Source: Bacillota bacterium (GTDB lineage: Bacteria; Bacillota; Clostridia; Acetivibrionales; JAFADI01). Taken from it: 49,467 nt of DNA. The position numbers were made by a program, and so were the translations under genes. Location: contig JAFADI010000055.1 of NCBI GenBank assembly GCA_023424965.1, positions 1-49,467 of the forward strand. The letters are read 5' to 3'. This document shows, piece after piece, positions 39,882 through 48,931 of this stretch; position 1 is the stretch's first letter; every line of letters begins with the position of its first letter. A model generated the notes under the pieces. It made no database searches. It was not told the origin of the DNA and saw nothing but the letters and a program-made list of their open reading frames with translations.

Positions 39882-41690
39882 GTGATATTTACGCCAAAAT
39901 TTTTAAACATATTTCTGAACTTAAAGCTCAGAAGTAAATTCCTTGTATCCTATATCATCATTATCTTCCTGTCCGTTGGAATGATCAGTGTCTTTTTGTT
40001 TAGGGTTTATGAATCCAATTCAAGGGAAAGTGCCATCGCCTTGTCAAAAAGTCTTATCGAACAGATTACAAATAACATCTCTTACAAAGCAAAAGATTAT
40101 GAAGAGAGCATCCTTGCACAGGTGAGGCTAACCGAATTATTTCCTTCAACCTTAAATAATCATGAGCTGCCAGCCAGTGAGAAATATAAATATTTTGTGA
40201 GCGTTGTGGTTCAAATGTCTACATCGAAATCCGGCATTAACGAAATGTATGCAGAAGACGAGACTACAAATTCATATTATTATTCCAATAAAGAAAGTAT
40301 GAACGTTCATTACAGTCAGACAGATATCTATCAATATGTTAATAGCAACCATCAAGAAATTAAGGATAATTGGGGAACTCCCCTTTGGGTTAGTTTCAGG
40401 AATCATCCGGGAATTATTTATATCATACGCGCCATTTACAGTGACATAACCACCGGCTATGAAGGAATCATTGCCGTAGGTATTGATGAAAGCTATTTTA
40501 CAAACCAGTTTTACAGCTTGAGCAACAGCAGGAACGGTAAAATTGTGATTTACAACAATTTGGGTGATATCATATCCTGTGATAAAGATATTTTACCTCT
40601 TGCAGAATATCTTAAGAAATTAAAGTTTAATCATATTGACAGCCAGGATCCGGTTGTCAACTATGACAACGAAGATTATATGGTCGTTGTGGGAGGATCA
40701 ACAAATGATAAGTGGAAAGCATTGTATGTAAATACCTATAAGGATTTATACAAGGATGCGGATAAAATAAAATATTGGATCTATCTGGTGTGCATTTTAT
40801 GCATACTCATCGCCATGGCTATCGCCGTTTGGATTTCAGGAAATATTACGGCAAATACCCGGTTGCTTTTAAAAAGAATACGGCAAGTGGGTCAAGGAAA
40901 TTTTTCTATACAGATTGAACCCAAAAGCTATGATGAGGTGGGGCAGCTTGCAATGGAATTCAATGCCATGACAAATAAGCTAAATGATCTGTTTGAAAAA
41001 ATCACAGTGGAGCAAACGGAGAAGCAAAAGGCTGAATACAAGGCTTTGCAAGCAGAATTTAATGCCTTGCAGGCTCAAATCAATCCGCATTTTTTATATA
41101 ATGTATTGGAATCTGTCAACAGCTATGCAAGGATACTGGGGCATGAGGAAATCGGAAATATTGCCATGTCTCTGGCCCGGCTATTCAGGGCAGGCATCAG
41201 TGGGAATAAATCCATTATTAAATTAAGCGAAGAATTGGAATATGTCAAAAGCTATCTGTCTATTCAAAAGACACTTTTGGGGGACCGGTTTGAGGTTGAA
41301 TATGAGATAGACAGGGAAGTTTTAAATTGTGAAGTTCCAAAATTGATATTGCAGCCCATCGTAGAAAATTCAATTGCCCATGGCATCGAAAGTATGGAGG
41401 AGGGCGGGCTTATCGTTATAAGTACCCTATTCGATGAGAATAAGCTGGTGATAAGGATTTCCGATAATGGAAAAGGCATGACTCCGGATGTTTTAGAAAG
41501 AATGCTGGATTATTCCTATGAAAATGAGGATGAAACAGGGAAACACACGCGTATTGGTATACGAAGCGTAGACAAAAGGATTAAAATATTATTCGGGAGT
41601 GCTTTCGGGATTGATATATCAAGTCAACCGGATATGGGAACCACGGTGGATGTCAAAATTCCTTTTAAAAACGGTGATGGAGGAATGTGA
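39882..41690 (+). CDS. YesM-type sensor histidine kinase
   Basis: 602-residue membrane sensor. Transmembrane helix 1 about 18-38, an extracellular sensor region of about 260 residues, helix 2 about 303-322, a HAMP domain, then HisKA_7TM/YesM-type phospho-acceptor (INPHFLYNVLESVNSYARI) and a HATPase domain (PIVENSIAHGIES and ISDNGKGM). The start is odd: the only in-frame start near the ribosome-like AAGGGGTGAT is GTG inside it, and an ACG follows at 39891. Paired with the YesN regulator, stop to start overlapping. It probably senses an extracellular sugar or its binding protein. Confidence 0.93.
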   Translation: MIFTPKFLNIFLNLKLRSKFLVSYIIIIFLSVGMISVFLFRVYESNSRESAIALSKSLIEQITNNISYKAKDYEESILAQVRLTELFPSTLNNHELPASEKYKYFVSVVVQMSTSKSGINEMYAEDETTNSYYYSNKESMNVHYSQTDIYQYVNSNHQEIKDNWGTPLWVSFRNHPGIIYIIRAIYSDITTGYEGIIAVGIDESYFTNQFYSLSNSRNGKIVIYNNLGDIISCDKDILPLAEYLKKLKFNHIDSQDPVVNYDNEDYMVVVGGSTNDKWKALYVNTYKDLYKDADKIKYWIYLVCILCILIAMAIAVWISGNITANTRLLLKRIRQVGQGNFSIQIEPKSYDEVGQLAMEFNAMTNKLNDLFEKITVEQTEKQKAEYKALQAEFNALQAQINPHFLYNVLESVNSYARILGHEEIGNIAMSLARLFRAGISGNKSIIKLSEELEYVKSYLSIQKTLLGDRFEVEYEIDREVLNCEVPKLILQPIVENSIAHGIESMEEGGLIVISTLFDENKLVIRISDNGKGMTPDVLERMLDYSYENEDETGKHTRIGIRSVDKRIKILFGSAFGIDISSQPDMGTTVDVKIPFKNGDGGM

Positions 41691-41692
41691 AT

Positions 41693-43321
41693 ATGATTAA
41701 AGTTTTAATTGCTGATGATAATAATATCATCAGGACATCACTTGTTACAACGGTAGATTGGAAGGGATTGGGCTGTGAGGTCGTTGCAGAGGCGGCAAAC
41801 GGTATGCAGGCCTTGGAATTGACTGAAAAATACTCTCCTGATTTAGTCATTACAGACATTAAAATGCCAAAACTCGACGGGCTTGAATTAACCGAGCGGC
41901 TAAAAAGTGCTTTCCCGCAGGTCAAGGTTATCATTATAACAGGCTACGATAATTTCAAGTATGCCCAAAGAGCTTTAAAACTTGGAGTTATTGACCTGAT
42001 ACTAAAACCGATTGAGCAGGAGGAATTGAAGGCCGCAGTAAAACATGCAGTTGAGGAGATTCGTTTTGAGACGGAAGAAGAAATACAAAGGGAAATAAGC
42101 AGAGTAGAAAAAAACCAAATGCAGCTGGTCATGAATGACTCGCTCTCTGAGATAAGAAAAAAATTTATTATCGATATTATTCATGGCTTCTATTTTGAAG
42201 ATGAGATTTTTGAGGAGAGGTCAAAGTATTTAAACCTGACCTTCTCAAAGCATGTGTGCTTCACAATAAAACCTGATCTAAATATCCTTGCAAAGAATAC
42301 TGCACATGAGGAAAAATTAAGTGAATTTTTGAAATCAGCTCAGGAAGTACTACAAAAAAATAGTGAATGTATCAAAGATGTTGAATGTATCGGTTTTGGC
42401 ATTGATTACAGTTTTACTGTAATTGCTGTTCCGACAAAGATCGATTTGCAAAGTAATTTAAATGTAAGGATGATCGAGATTTGCAGCTTGATTTCCGATG
42501 TTTTGAAAAAGCATACACATGTCAAGTTTACGATAGGAATAAGCAGCCTCCATAAGGGATTAAGAGAAGTTAAAAAGTCCTATTCAGAAGCTCAATTTGC
42601 ACTGGACTGTAAATTCTTTATAGAAAACAAAGTGATCATTCATGCGGCCTCCCTGCAAAATAAAAGCATTGTAAATGAATATCCGATTATGAAAAAAATT
42701 AATCTGATTTATGAATACTTAAGAATCGGTAAGGATTTAATCGACGGATTACTGGATGAATTATTCTTCGAAATCAAGGAAACTGAAACGAAGGATGCTG
42801 ACTATGTAAGAAACCTGTTAATTGAAATTTGCACAATTTCCAGAAGAATTCTCGTCGAGAAAAATGAAAATTCTACTGATATGTTCAAAGGACCGGGCGA
42901 TTTATACAATGATATCAGCAAGCTTTCAAGCATTACGGAGGCATTTGACTATGTAAGAGCCTTTATACTGAACGTATCTCAACAGATAAATAAAGAGCAG
43001 AGGAAGAATTACAGTACTGCAGTTAAAAAAGTAATCGATTATTTAAATGAAAACTATAACAAAAAGGTATTGCTTCAGGAAATTGCAGATGTGGTTTCTT
43101 TAAGCCCGACGCATCTGAGTAAGCTGATTCGGAAGGAAACCGGAGAATCCTTTGTTGATTTATTTAACAAAATAAAAATCAATATTGCTGTAAAGCTTCT
43201 TAAGGAATCCAATATGAAATTGTATGAAGTTGCAAATGAGATAGGTATTGAAAACTATGCCTATTTCTATCAATTGTTTAAAAAGGTTACCGGGATTTCG
43301 CCCAAAGACTTTTCAAAGTGA
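41693..43321 (+). CDS. YesN-type AraC response regulator
   Basis: 542-residue regulator. Receiver domain at the start with acidic D9-D10 and phospho-Asp in VITDIKMPKLDGLEL (about residue 55), K106 in LKPIEQEEL, a large middle linker domain of about 300 residues, and an AraC HTH (KVLLQEIADVVSLSPTHLSKLIRKETG and LYEVANEIGIENYAYFYQLFKKVTG). ATG 41693 is preceded by GGAGG at nine bases. It overlaps the kinase stop region and likely activates the transporter and enzyme genes downstream. Confidence 0.94.
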   Translation: MIKVLIADDNNIIRTSLVTTVDWKGLGCEVVAEAANGMQALELTEKYSPDLVITDIKMPKLDGLELTERLKSAFPQVKVIIITGYDNFKYAQRALKLGVIDLILKPIEQEELKAAVKHAVEEIRFETEEEIQREISRVEKNQMQLVMNDSLSEIRKKFIIDIIHGFYFEDEIFEERSKYLNLTFSKHVCFTIKPDLNILAKNTAHEEKLSEFLKSAQEVLQKNSECIKDVECIGFGIDYSFTVIAVPTKIDLQSNLNVRMIEICSLISDVLKKHTHVKFTIGISSLHKGLREVKKSYSEAQFALDCKFFIENKVIIHAASLQNKSIVNEYPIMKKINLIYEYLRIGKDLIDGLLDELFFEIKETETKDADYVRNLLIEICTISRRILVEKNENSTDMFKGPGDLYNDISKLSSITEAFDYVRAFILNVSQQINKEQRKNYSTAVKKVIDYLNENYNKKVLLQEIADVVSLSPTHLSKLIRKETGESFVDLFNKIKINIAVKLLKESNMKLYEVANEIGIENYAYFYQLFKKVTGISPKDFSK

Positions 43322-43425
43322 GCTCTTATCCAATGCTGCGCACACCAGGATTTCTAATAAAATAGCAAAATTTCAAATCATAATATACGATAAAATGACA
43401 AGATAAAATATTTTTGTTTCATCCT

Positions 43426-43450
43426 TTGTACCTTATAATTACAAGTACAA
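43426..43450 (+). promoter_or_regulatory. Promoter of the sugar ABC operon with flanking inverted repeat
   Basis: TTGTAC (43426-43431) and GTACAA (43445-43450) flank a consensus TATAAT (43434-43439). The placement over the -10 suggests an operator for a local regulator, 43 bp before the binding-protein ATG. The -35 is poor, consistent with activation by AraC or YesN. Confidence 0.45.
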
Positions 43451-43492
43451 GGTGCACCGGGTGATAACAAAAATATTTTAGGAGGTCTTTTG

Positions 43493-44812
43493 ATGAAAAG
43501 GGTCTTAGCTCTGATTATTGTATTGATATTTTCAGTTTCTTTATTCACTGCATGCGGCACTACGCCACCGGCTGCTACAGTGGATAAAGCAGAAACCCCG
43601 GAACAAGCGGCAAATTCCGCAGCTGACGGTAAGCCTGTTACAGTAACAGTATTGCATCACATGAGTGAACAGACCAAAAAGGACGGGGTCGCTGCTCTTA
43701 TTGACGGATTTAAAAAGAATAATCCAAATGTAACTTTTGATAATCAATATATAAGTCAGGACAACTTTGCGAGCACGTTAAAAATGAAGGTCGCTGCGGG
43801 TGATGCGCCTGACGTATTCATGGGCCGTCCGGCGTTATTTACTGAAATGGTAAAAGCGGGTCAGGCTTTGGACCTCACGGATCAGGCATTTACAAAGAAT
43901 TTTCAAGACAATGCGTTTCCGTCTATTACAATCGACAGTAAGATCTATGGCGTTCCGCTGGATTTGGGCGGCTTAGGAATGTATTTTAATCTTGATGTTT
44001 TAAAGTCGGCAGGACTTGAAGTACCCAGGACCTGGACAGAATTTATAAAAGCCTGTGATACATTGAAAGCCAAGGGGATTACGCCCATATCCGCCATGTA
44101 TAAAGATGCCTGGACGTTGAGTGTTAATTATGAATCCAATATATTGGGAAATATAGTAAAAAAATATCCTGATTACCGCAAAGAATTAATGGATCGCACA
44201 AAGAAATTTTCAGATATCCCTGAATTGAGAACAACAGTTGAACACTTTTCAAAAATATTTGATTATGTAGGCAACGACCCTTTCAGCATTGACTACAATA
44301 CCGGACTTTCCAATTTTGCTACAGGAAAGTGTGCATTCCTGGGCACAGGTTCCTGGGCTATCGGCGATATCCGGAAAAACAACCCGCAGGGAAACTTCCA
44401 GTTCGGCATATACCCTATGTTGGATAATGAAGCAGACCAAGCACTTCCCAATTATGTTGACGATTGTTTTATGTTCAGCTCACAGTCAAAAGTAAAGGAT
44501 ACGGTGGTGAAGTTTGCCGGATATTTGTCAACTCCCGAAGCCGGAGCCATATGGTCAAAAACAGCGCTTCAGCTCAGCGCCATCAAGGATGTGAAGCCTG
44601 GAGAAGTAGATCCGATGCTTCAGAATTTCATTGATATTGCAGCATCGGGCAAAGTAATCGGTTTTGAGAAGACAGCAAACTTTACCGGTCAGTATATTGA
44701 CACGTTTGATAGGAAATTTCAGAGCTTTGCGGCTTCCAAGGATAAAGACGTGACAAAAATGCTAGCCGACCTTGATAAGGATTTTGACAAAATCAAGGCG
44801 ACTTCCAAATAA
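43493..44812 (+). CDS. Sugar ABC transporter substrate-binding lipoprotein
   Basis: 439-residue family-1 extracellular solute-binding protein. Signal sequence with lipobox LFTACG, then the two-lobe fold: ALIDGFKKNNPNVTFDNQY, KVAAGDAPDVFMGRPALFTEMVKAGQALDLTD, GVPLDLGGLGMYFNLDVL, NLGFATGK-type FATGKCAFLGTGSWAIGDI. The ATG follows AGGAGG. First gene of the uptake operon, separated from the permeases by a hairpin typical of these loci. Ligand unknown; an oligosaccharide is expected. Confidence 0.94.
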   Translation: MKRVLALIIVLIFSVSLFTACGTTPPAATVDKAETPEQAANSAADGKPVTVTVLHHMSEQTKKDGVAALIDGFKKNNPNVTFDNQYISQDNFASTLKMKVAAGDAPDVFMGRPALFTEMVKAGQALDLTDQAFTKNFQDNAFPSITIDSKIYGVPLDLGGLGMYFNLDVLKSAGLEVPRTWTEFIKACDTLKAKGITPISAMYKDAWTLSVNYESNILGNIVKKYPDYRKELMDRTKKFSDIPELRTTVEHFSKIFDYVGNDPFSIDYNTGLSNFATGKCAFLGTGSWAIGDIRKNNPQGNFQFGIYPMLDNEADQALPNYVDDCFMFSSQSKVKDTVVKFAGYLSTPEAGAIWSKTALQLSAIKDVKPGEVDPMLQNFIDIAASGKVIGFEKTANFTGQYIDTFDRKFQSFAASKDKDVTKMLADLDKDFDKIKATSK

Positions 44813-44838
44813 CAACACTTTAACAATATTGTAAAACC

Positions 44839-44866
44839 ACCCCTTAGCCGCTTCAAGCTAAGGGGT
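44839..44866 (+). terminator. Attenuating hairpin after the binding-protein gene
   Basis: Perfect 10-bp stem ACCCCTTAGC/GCTAAGGGGT with an eight-base loop, followed by gaatttta. It lies between the binding-protein gene and the permeases and should give less permease than binding protein. Confidence 0.85.
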
Positions 44867-44897
44867 GAATTTTATAGAACTATAAGAGGTGGGCACA

Positions 44898-45755
44898 TTG
44901 AATACTAAGAAACTCTGGATAGAGTTCGAGAAATTTACATTTTTAATCCCTGCACTTGCTCTATTTATCTTTGTAATTGCAATTCCTTTTATTCAAGGTA
45001 TCGGCATATCCATGACCAATTGGGATGGTATAGGGAAAGACTATGATTTTGTGGGATTTAAGAATTTATTGCTTCTATTCAAAGATGAAGCAGCGATCAC
45101 TCCAATAAAAAACACCTTGCTTTATACCGTTTTGGTTGTGGTTCTTGTAAATGCAATAGGCTTAATGCTGGCAATAGGCTTAAATCAGAAGTTCAGGGGG
45201 GCCAATCTGTTGAGAAGCGCAATATTCTCACCCATGGTCACAAGCTTGGTTCTTGCCGCTTTCGTCTGGACGTATTTATATTTGGATGTGTTTCCGTTGC
45301 TGTTCGGAATAAAAGGCTTATTGGGGAGCGTCGACACTGTGATGTACGGCATTATTTTTATATGCGTTTGGAGGGATTCCGGGCTTGCCATGGTTATTTA
45401 TTATGCCGGGCTTCAAAGTATCCCGGAAGAATTGGATGAAGCGGCAAGAATCGATGGCGCAAATATTTTTCAAAAATTCAAGACCATCACCTTTCCAATG
45501 TTGGCGCCTGCCTTTACAACCTGCATTACGCTTTGGCTCGGGTGGTGCCTCAAGGTATTTGATTACCCGATGGCGGCCACCTCAGGAGGACCGGGTGATG
45601 CATCTACCACCTTCGCAATTTACGTTTACAATTATATGTTCCCTTTTAACAAGGCCGGATATGGTCAAATGGCGGCTTTGGTGATGATGGCCTGTGTTAT
45701 TTTAATATCTTCGGTAACGACATCCTTTTTGCGGAGAAGAGAGGTGGAACTATAA
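44898..45755 (+). CDS. Sugar ABC transporter permease (MalF-type)
   Basis: 285-residue inner-membrane permease with six helices. The coupling EAA loop is visible as EELDEAARIDGANIFQKFKTITFPML about residues 178-203. The TTG at 44898 is chosen because GAGGTG ends six bases before it; the GTG at 44889 lies in the ribosome site. It overlaps the next permease by 1 bp (TAATG). No ATPase gene is present in the operon. Confidence 0.93.
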   Translation: MNTKKLWIEFEKFTFLIPALALFIFVIAIPFIQGIGISMTNWDGIGKDYDFVGFKNLLLLFKDEAAITPIKNTLLYTVLVVVLVNAIGLMLAIGLNQKFRGANLLRSAIFSPMVTSLVLAAFVWTYLYLDVFPLLFGIKGLLGSVDTVMYGIIFICVWRDSGLAMVIYYAGLQSIPEELDEAARIDGANIFQKFKTITFPMLAPAFTTCITLWLGWCLKVFDYPMAATSGGPGDASTTFAIYVYNYMFPFNKAGYGQMAALVMMACVILISSVTTSFLRRREVEL

Positions 45756-46594
45756 TGAGAGATAATGTGCTCATGGGAAAAATATTCAAAAAAGCTGTTG
45801 CAGTTCTTATGTATCTTATTACTTTGGTATACATCGCTCCTTTTTATATTTGCATCGTCTACTCCTTAAAAAATAGAGAGGAAACAGCTTTATCCCCCAT
45901 AGGGTTACCCGCAAAAATTCATTTTGAGAATTATATACGGGCCGTTGAGGTCTCAAGCTTCTTCAATGCATTGAAAAACAGCTTCATTGTTACCGTATTT
46001 TCAGTCATAATAATCATTATTGCTTCGTCCATGGCAGCTTATATCATCTCCAGATATAACAATAAATTTTATAATGTAATCTATTATTTATTTCTGGCGT
46101 CTATCATGCTCCCCTTTCAAGTAATCATGTTTCCGTTTTATAAAATGATGTTTAATTTACATTTGATCAATACCTTGCCGGGACTCATTATTGCGTTGGC
46201 AGGAATTAATCTTGGATTTAATTTCTTCCTTTATACAGGCTTTGTAAAAACCGTTCCAAGATCAATGGAGGAGTCTGCTGTTATTGACGGCTGCTCCCTA
46301 TACAGGACTTTCTGGCAAATAATATTTCCACTGCTCAAGCCCATAAACGTAACCGTCATAATCCTTTCTGCACTCGGGTGCTGGAATGACTTCCAAACCT
46401 CATTGATTCTGGTTCAGAAAAAGAATGTCAGTACATTGCCTTTGGTTCAATACTACTTTATGGGACAGTACAGCTCAGAATTGAATATGGCCTTTGCCGC
46501 CATCATTCTTTCAATGATTCCAATCCTGCTATTCTACCTTTTCGCACAAAAGCATATCATCCGAGGCGTTACAGCAGGAGCTGTAAAGGGTTGA
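45755..46594 (+). CDS. Sugar ABC transporter permease (MalG-type)
   Basis: 279-residue permease partner with six helices and the EAA motif PRSMEESAVIDGCSLYRTFWQIIFPLL near residues 167-193. It starts in the TAATG overlap with the previous gene and has GAGGTGG upstream. Together with MalF-type partner and binding protein it forms a CUT1 sugar importer; a shared MsmX-type ATPase elsewhere must power it. Confidence 0.93.
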   Translation: MRDNVLMGKIFKKAVAVLMYLITLVYIAPFYICIVYSLKNREETALSPIGLPAKIHFENYIRAVEVSSFFNALKNSFIVTVFSVIIIIIASSMAAYIISRYNNKFYNVIYYLFLASIMLPFQVIMFPFYKMMFNLHLINTLPGLIIALAGINLGFNFFLYTGFVKTVPRSMEESAVIDGCSLYRTFWQIIFPLLKPINVTVIILSALGCWNDFQTSLILVQKKNVSTLPLVQYYFMGQYSSELNMAFAAIILSMIPILLFYLFAQKHIIRGVTAGAVKG

Positions 46595-46681
46595 TGAGGC
46601 ATCCTTTGAATTTGACTCGTGCTATTATTTACAAGCTGATAATCTGAGAAGTTTGCATGATTTGAATCGGAGGGTGCATTC

Positions 46682-46746
46682 ATGTCGGAATGTAAAATTT
46701 TTAGTGCGGATTAAATAACTTGCTGCAAATATTACAACAGCAAGTT
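46682..46746 (+). promoter_or_regulatory. Leader with 10-codon ORF and hairpin before the GH43-like gene
   Basis: GGAGG, eight bases, then an ATG opening a 10-codon ORF (46682-46714). Three bases on is a hairpin with perfect 9-bp arms AACTTGCTG/CAGCAAGTT and a 12-base loop (46717-46746), ending ten bases before the AAAGGAG of the next gene. There is no T-tract, so it is not a terminator. It may control translation of the enzyme. Confidence 0.55.
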
Positions 46747-46770
46747 GGACAACCTGAAAGGAGTATTCCT

Positions 46771-48237
46771 ATGAGAAAAAACAAGTCATTTAAATCAATG
46801 TCTATATTTCTGGTAATTGCACTGGTTTTAACCGGCACATTTATGCTCATGTTACCACCGTCGGCAATGGCAAACGGAGGAGTAGCCTATGTGATGCCAT
46901 ACTTCCTTCAAACAGGAAGCTGGACGGAGCCATACCCAATCCGCATGGCATATTCTACCGACGGATTAAACTGGACTACACTGAACAATGGTGACCCGGT
47001 AATTGATGGGTTTAAAGGCCGTGACCCGGCAGCATTCAAAAAAGACGACGGAACCTTCGTAATATTGGCAACAAACACAGATGGCAATATTGTTGTAATT
47101 GATTCACCGGATCTCTGTACCTTCTCATCACCGAGGAATTTACATGTAGGTCCTGCAAACTGTGTAGAAAATTGGGCACCTGAAGCCTTCAAGGACCCTG
47201 CAGGAGGATATGTAATCGTATTTTCAGGAAGAATCGCCGGACAGTCACATCACAGCTTGTATTATGTAAAAACGAATGATTTTTATACTCTTACACAGGA
47301 AGCAACTTTGCTGTATGCGGAAGGAACCACTGACATCATCGACGGGTCCATCATCCAAAATGGCAGTAACTTCTATCTGTATTATAAGAATGATGATACG
47401 GATGAGCTGCATGTAGTGAGATCAACATCCATTACAGGTCCCTTCAGCAGCTTTATGTCGGAACCCCTCACAACAATTGCAATTAATAAAGCAGCCGAAG
47501 GTCCGTTTGTAATTAAAGACCTTTCACAAAACAAATGGATGTTATATTATGATAAATTTGGTACCAATGAAGGTTTCGGGTGTATGACGACTACAAACCT
47601 TGATTCTACAACAAGAAGCGGATGGAATTTATTAACCGCACCGGCACAATATAATACACCTGCAAATTGCAGGCATGCAAGCCCTACGGCAATCAATCAA
47701 ACAGAGTTGAATAAGCTTTTAAGCTATTGGACGGAAGGATATAATGCATATGACCAATTTTCCCCATCTATACAGGGAAAGAGCGGTTGGTATTACATGT
47801 ACTATAACGGCAGCATTTGTATTGACATGAATTTTGACGATAGAGATGCCATGTGGCATGGCAATTTACCCTATCAATTGATTTGGAAAGGTTCAGACGG
47901 AAATATAATTTTGCATCCTGATGGGGGTACAAATCAGAATACCCTTTTAAGGTGGGTAGCACCGAAGTCAGGTAAAATTAATATTTCTGGCCGGGTTAAA
48001 AAAAATGATACCGGTGGCCATGACGGGGTAAATGCTTTCATATGGAAAGGCAGCGGCATTGTCTGGCCGAAGAATGGTCAAGCCCAGCACATTGAAGGAG
48101 ACGACGACGAAGGTTTTGAGACAAATATCACGTTAGATGTATCTGCCGGAGAGTATGTGGATTTTAATGTGAACCAGTACGGTAACAACTTTAATGATGC
48201 AACGGCCTGGAATCCAACGATTCGATATGAACAATAA
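46771..48237 (+). CDS. Secreted GH43-like five-bladed beta-propeller glycosidase
   Basis: 488-residue protein. Signal peptide (positive KNK, then hydrophobic helix, cleavage near SAMANG). Propeller features of clan GH-F/J enzymes: YVMPYFLQTGSWTEPYPIRMAYSTDGLNWT, GRDPAAFKKDDGTFVILATN (blade 1 acid), ENWAPEAFKDPAGGYVIVFSG and EGPFVIKDLSQNKWMLYYDKF (acid/base region). The C-terminal 100 residues are a beta-sandwich (SGKINISGRVKKND to the end) that may bind carbohydrate. The start has AAAGGAG at seven bases. Likely removes arabinose- or fructose-type residues outside the cell for the ABC importer; exact family uncertain. Confidence 0.8.
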   Translation: MRKNKSFKSMSIFLVIALVLTGTFMLMLPPSAMANGGVAYVMPYFLQTGSWTEPYPIRMAYSTDGLNWTTLNNGDPVIDGFKGRDPAAFKKDDGTFVILATNTDGNIVVIDSPDLCTFSSPRNLHVGPANCVENWAPEAFKDPAGGYVIVFSGRIAGQSHHSLYYVKTNDFYTLTQEATLLYAEGTTDIIDGSIIQNGSNFYLYYKNDDTDELHVVRSTSITGPFSSFMSEPLTTIAINKAAEGPFVIKDLSQNKWMLYYDKFGTNEGFGCMTTTNLDSTTRSGWNLLTAPAQYNTPANCRHASPTAINQTELNKLLSYWTEGYNAYDQFSPSIQGKSGWYYMYYNGSICIDMNFDDRDAMWHGNLPYQLIWKGSDGNIILHPDGGTNQNTLLRWVAPKSGKINISGRVKKNDTGGHDGVNAFIWKGSGIVWPKNGQAQHIEGDDDEGFETNITLDVSAGEYVDFNVNQYGNNFNDATAWNPTIRYEQ

Positions 48238-48480
48238 CGTGGCTGGCCAACAATGCTATCTATTGGATTGAAGCAACTTGTGCTTCCGCGAAAGGTCTTG
48301 TCGTCAATGGTCATTGGGATTGGGATTGGCTGTTGATATCCCTTATGCAATGTTGAATGAAACAGATGGGCTGTGCTTCAATTTCTATACAGCCCATCAT
48401 CTTCTATGAACAGCGGCTCCCTTACAGGGTATGTATCTGATTCATGGTAGTAAAGCGTGTGATCCAGTCTACCGCCATTT
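48238..48480. other. Intergenic gap with terminator-like hairpin
   Basis: The gap holds a stem GATGGGCTGT/ACAGCCCATC (48365-48374 and 48389-48398, 14-base loop), which likely ends the GH43-like gene and/or the convergent ArsC-like gene. Nothing else recognisable; a stretch after the stop looks vaguely coding (48241-48350) but has no start or ribosome site. Confidence 0.55.
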
Positions 48481-48819
48481 TCACTCCCACGTCTTCCAGA
48501 TTTCCGGCTGGTAACCTACGGTTGCAGTTTTCCCGTTCCGGACAATGGGCGACCGGAATAGTTTCGGGTTGTTGAACAGGACTTCTTCCGCTGCTGTTCC
48601 CGTGCCAAGGTTTTGCATGTTGAGGGCCTTGTATTCCTTCGCATTCGGATTGATCAGTTCTTTCAGCCCTACAGCCGCCTTGACGCTTGCGAACTCACCT
48701 TTGCTCAGACCATATCTGTACAGGTCGATATATTGATATTTGATTTTTCTCTCTTTGAAGTATCTCTCTGCTTTCTGTGTGTCAAAACTCTTCGGTGCAC
48801 CGAATATCTGAATATTCAT
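48481..48819 (-). CDS. ArsC/Spx-fold family protein lacking the usual cysteine
   Basis: 112-residue thioredoxin-fold protein of the arsenate-reductase/Spx family: MNIQIFGAPKSFDTQKAERYFKER at the start, IKYQYIDLYRYGLSKGE, then GLKELINPNAKEYK and PIVRNGKTATVGYQPEIW, the conserved end of the family. Close relatives have Cys where this has Ser in the APKSFDT segment, so thiol chemistry is unlikely. ATG 48819 is chosen; GGAGG is rather far (14 bases), and the open frame upstream has no better site. Function unknown. Confidence 0.82.
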   Translation of the reverse strand: MNIQIFGAPKSFDTQKAERYFKERKIKYQYIDLYRYGLSKGEFASVKAAVGLKELINPNAKEYKALNMQNLGTGTAAEEVLFNNPKLFRSPIVRNGKTATVGYQPEIWKTWE

Positions 48820-48931
48820 GGATTTATTTTTCTCCTCCAATTGACATATGCATAAGCGTCTGGAGCCTTCCGGCACTGCACATCTGCAGCTGTGCAGCAT
48901 TTTACACGCTTTCCTGGAGAAAGCAAAATGG

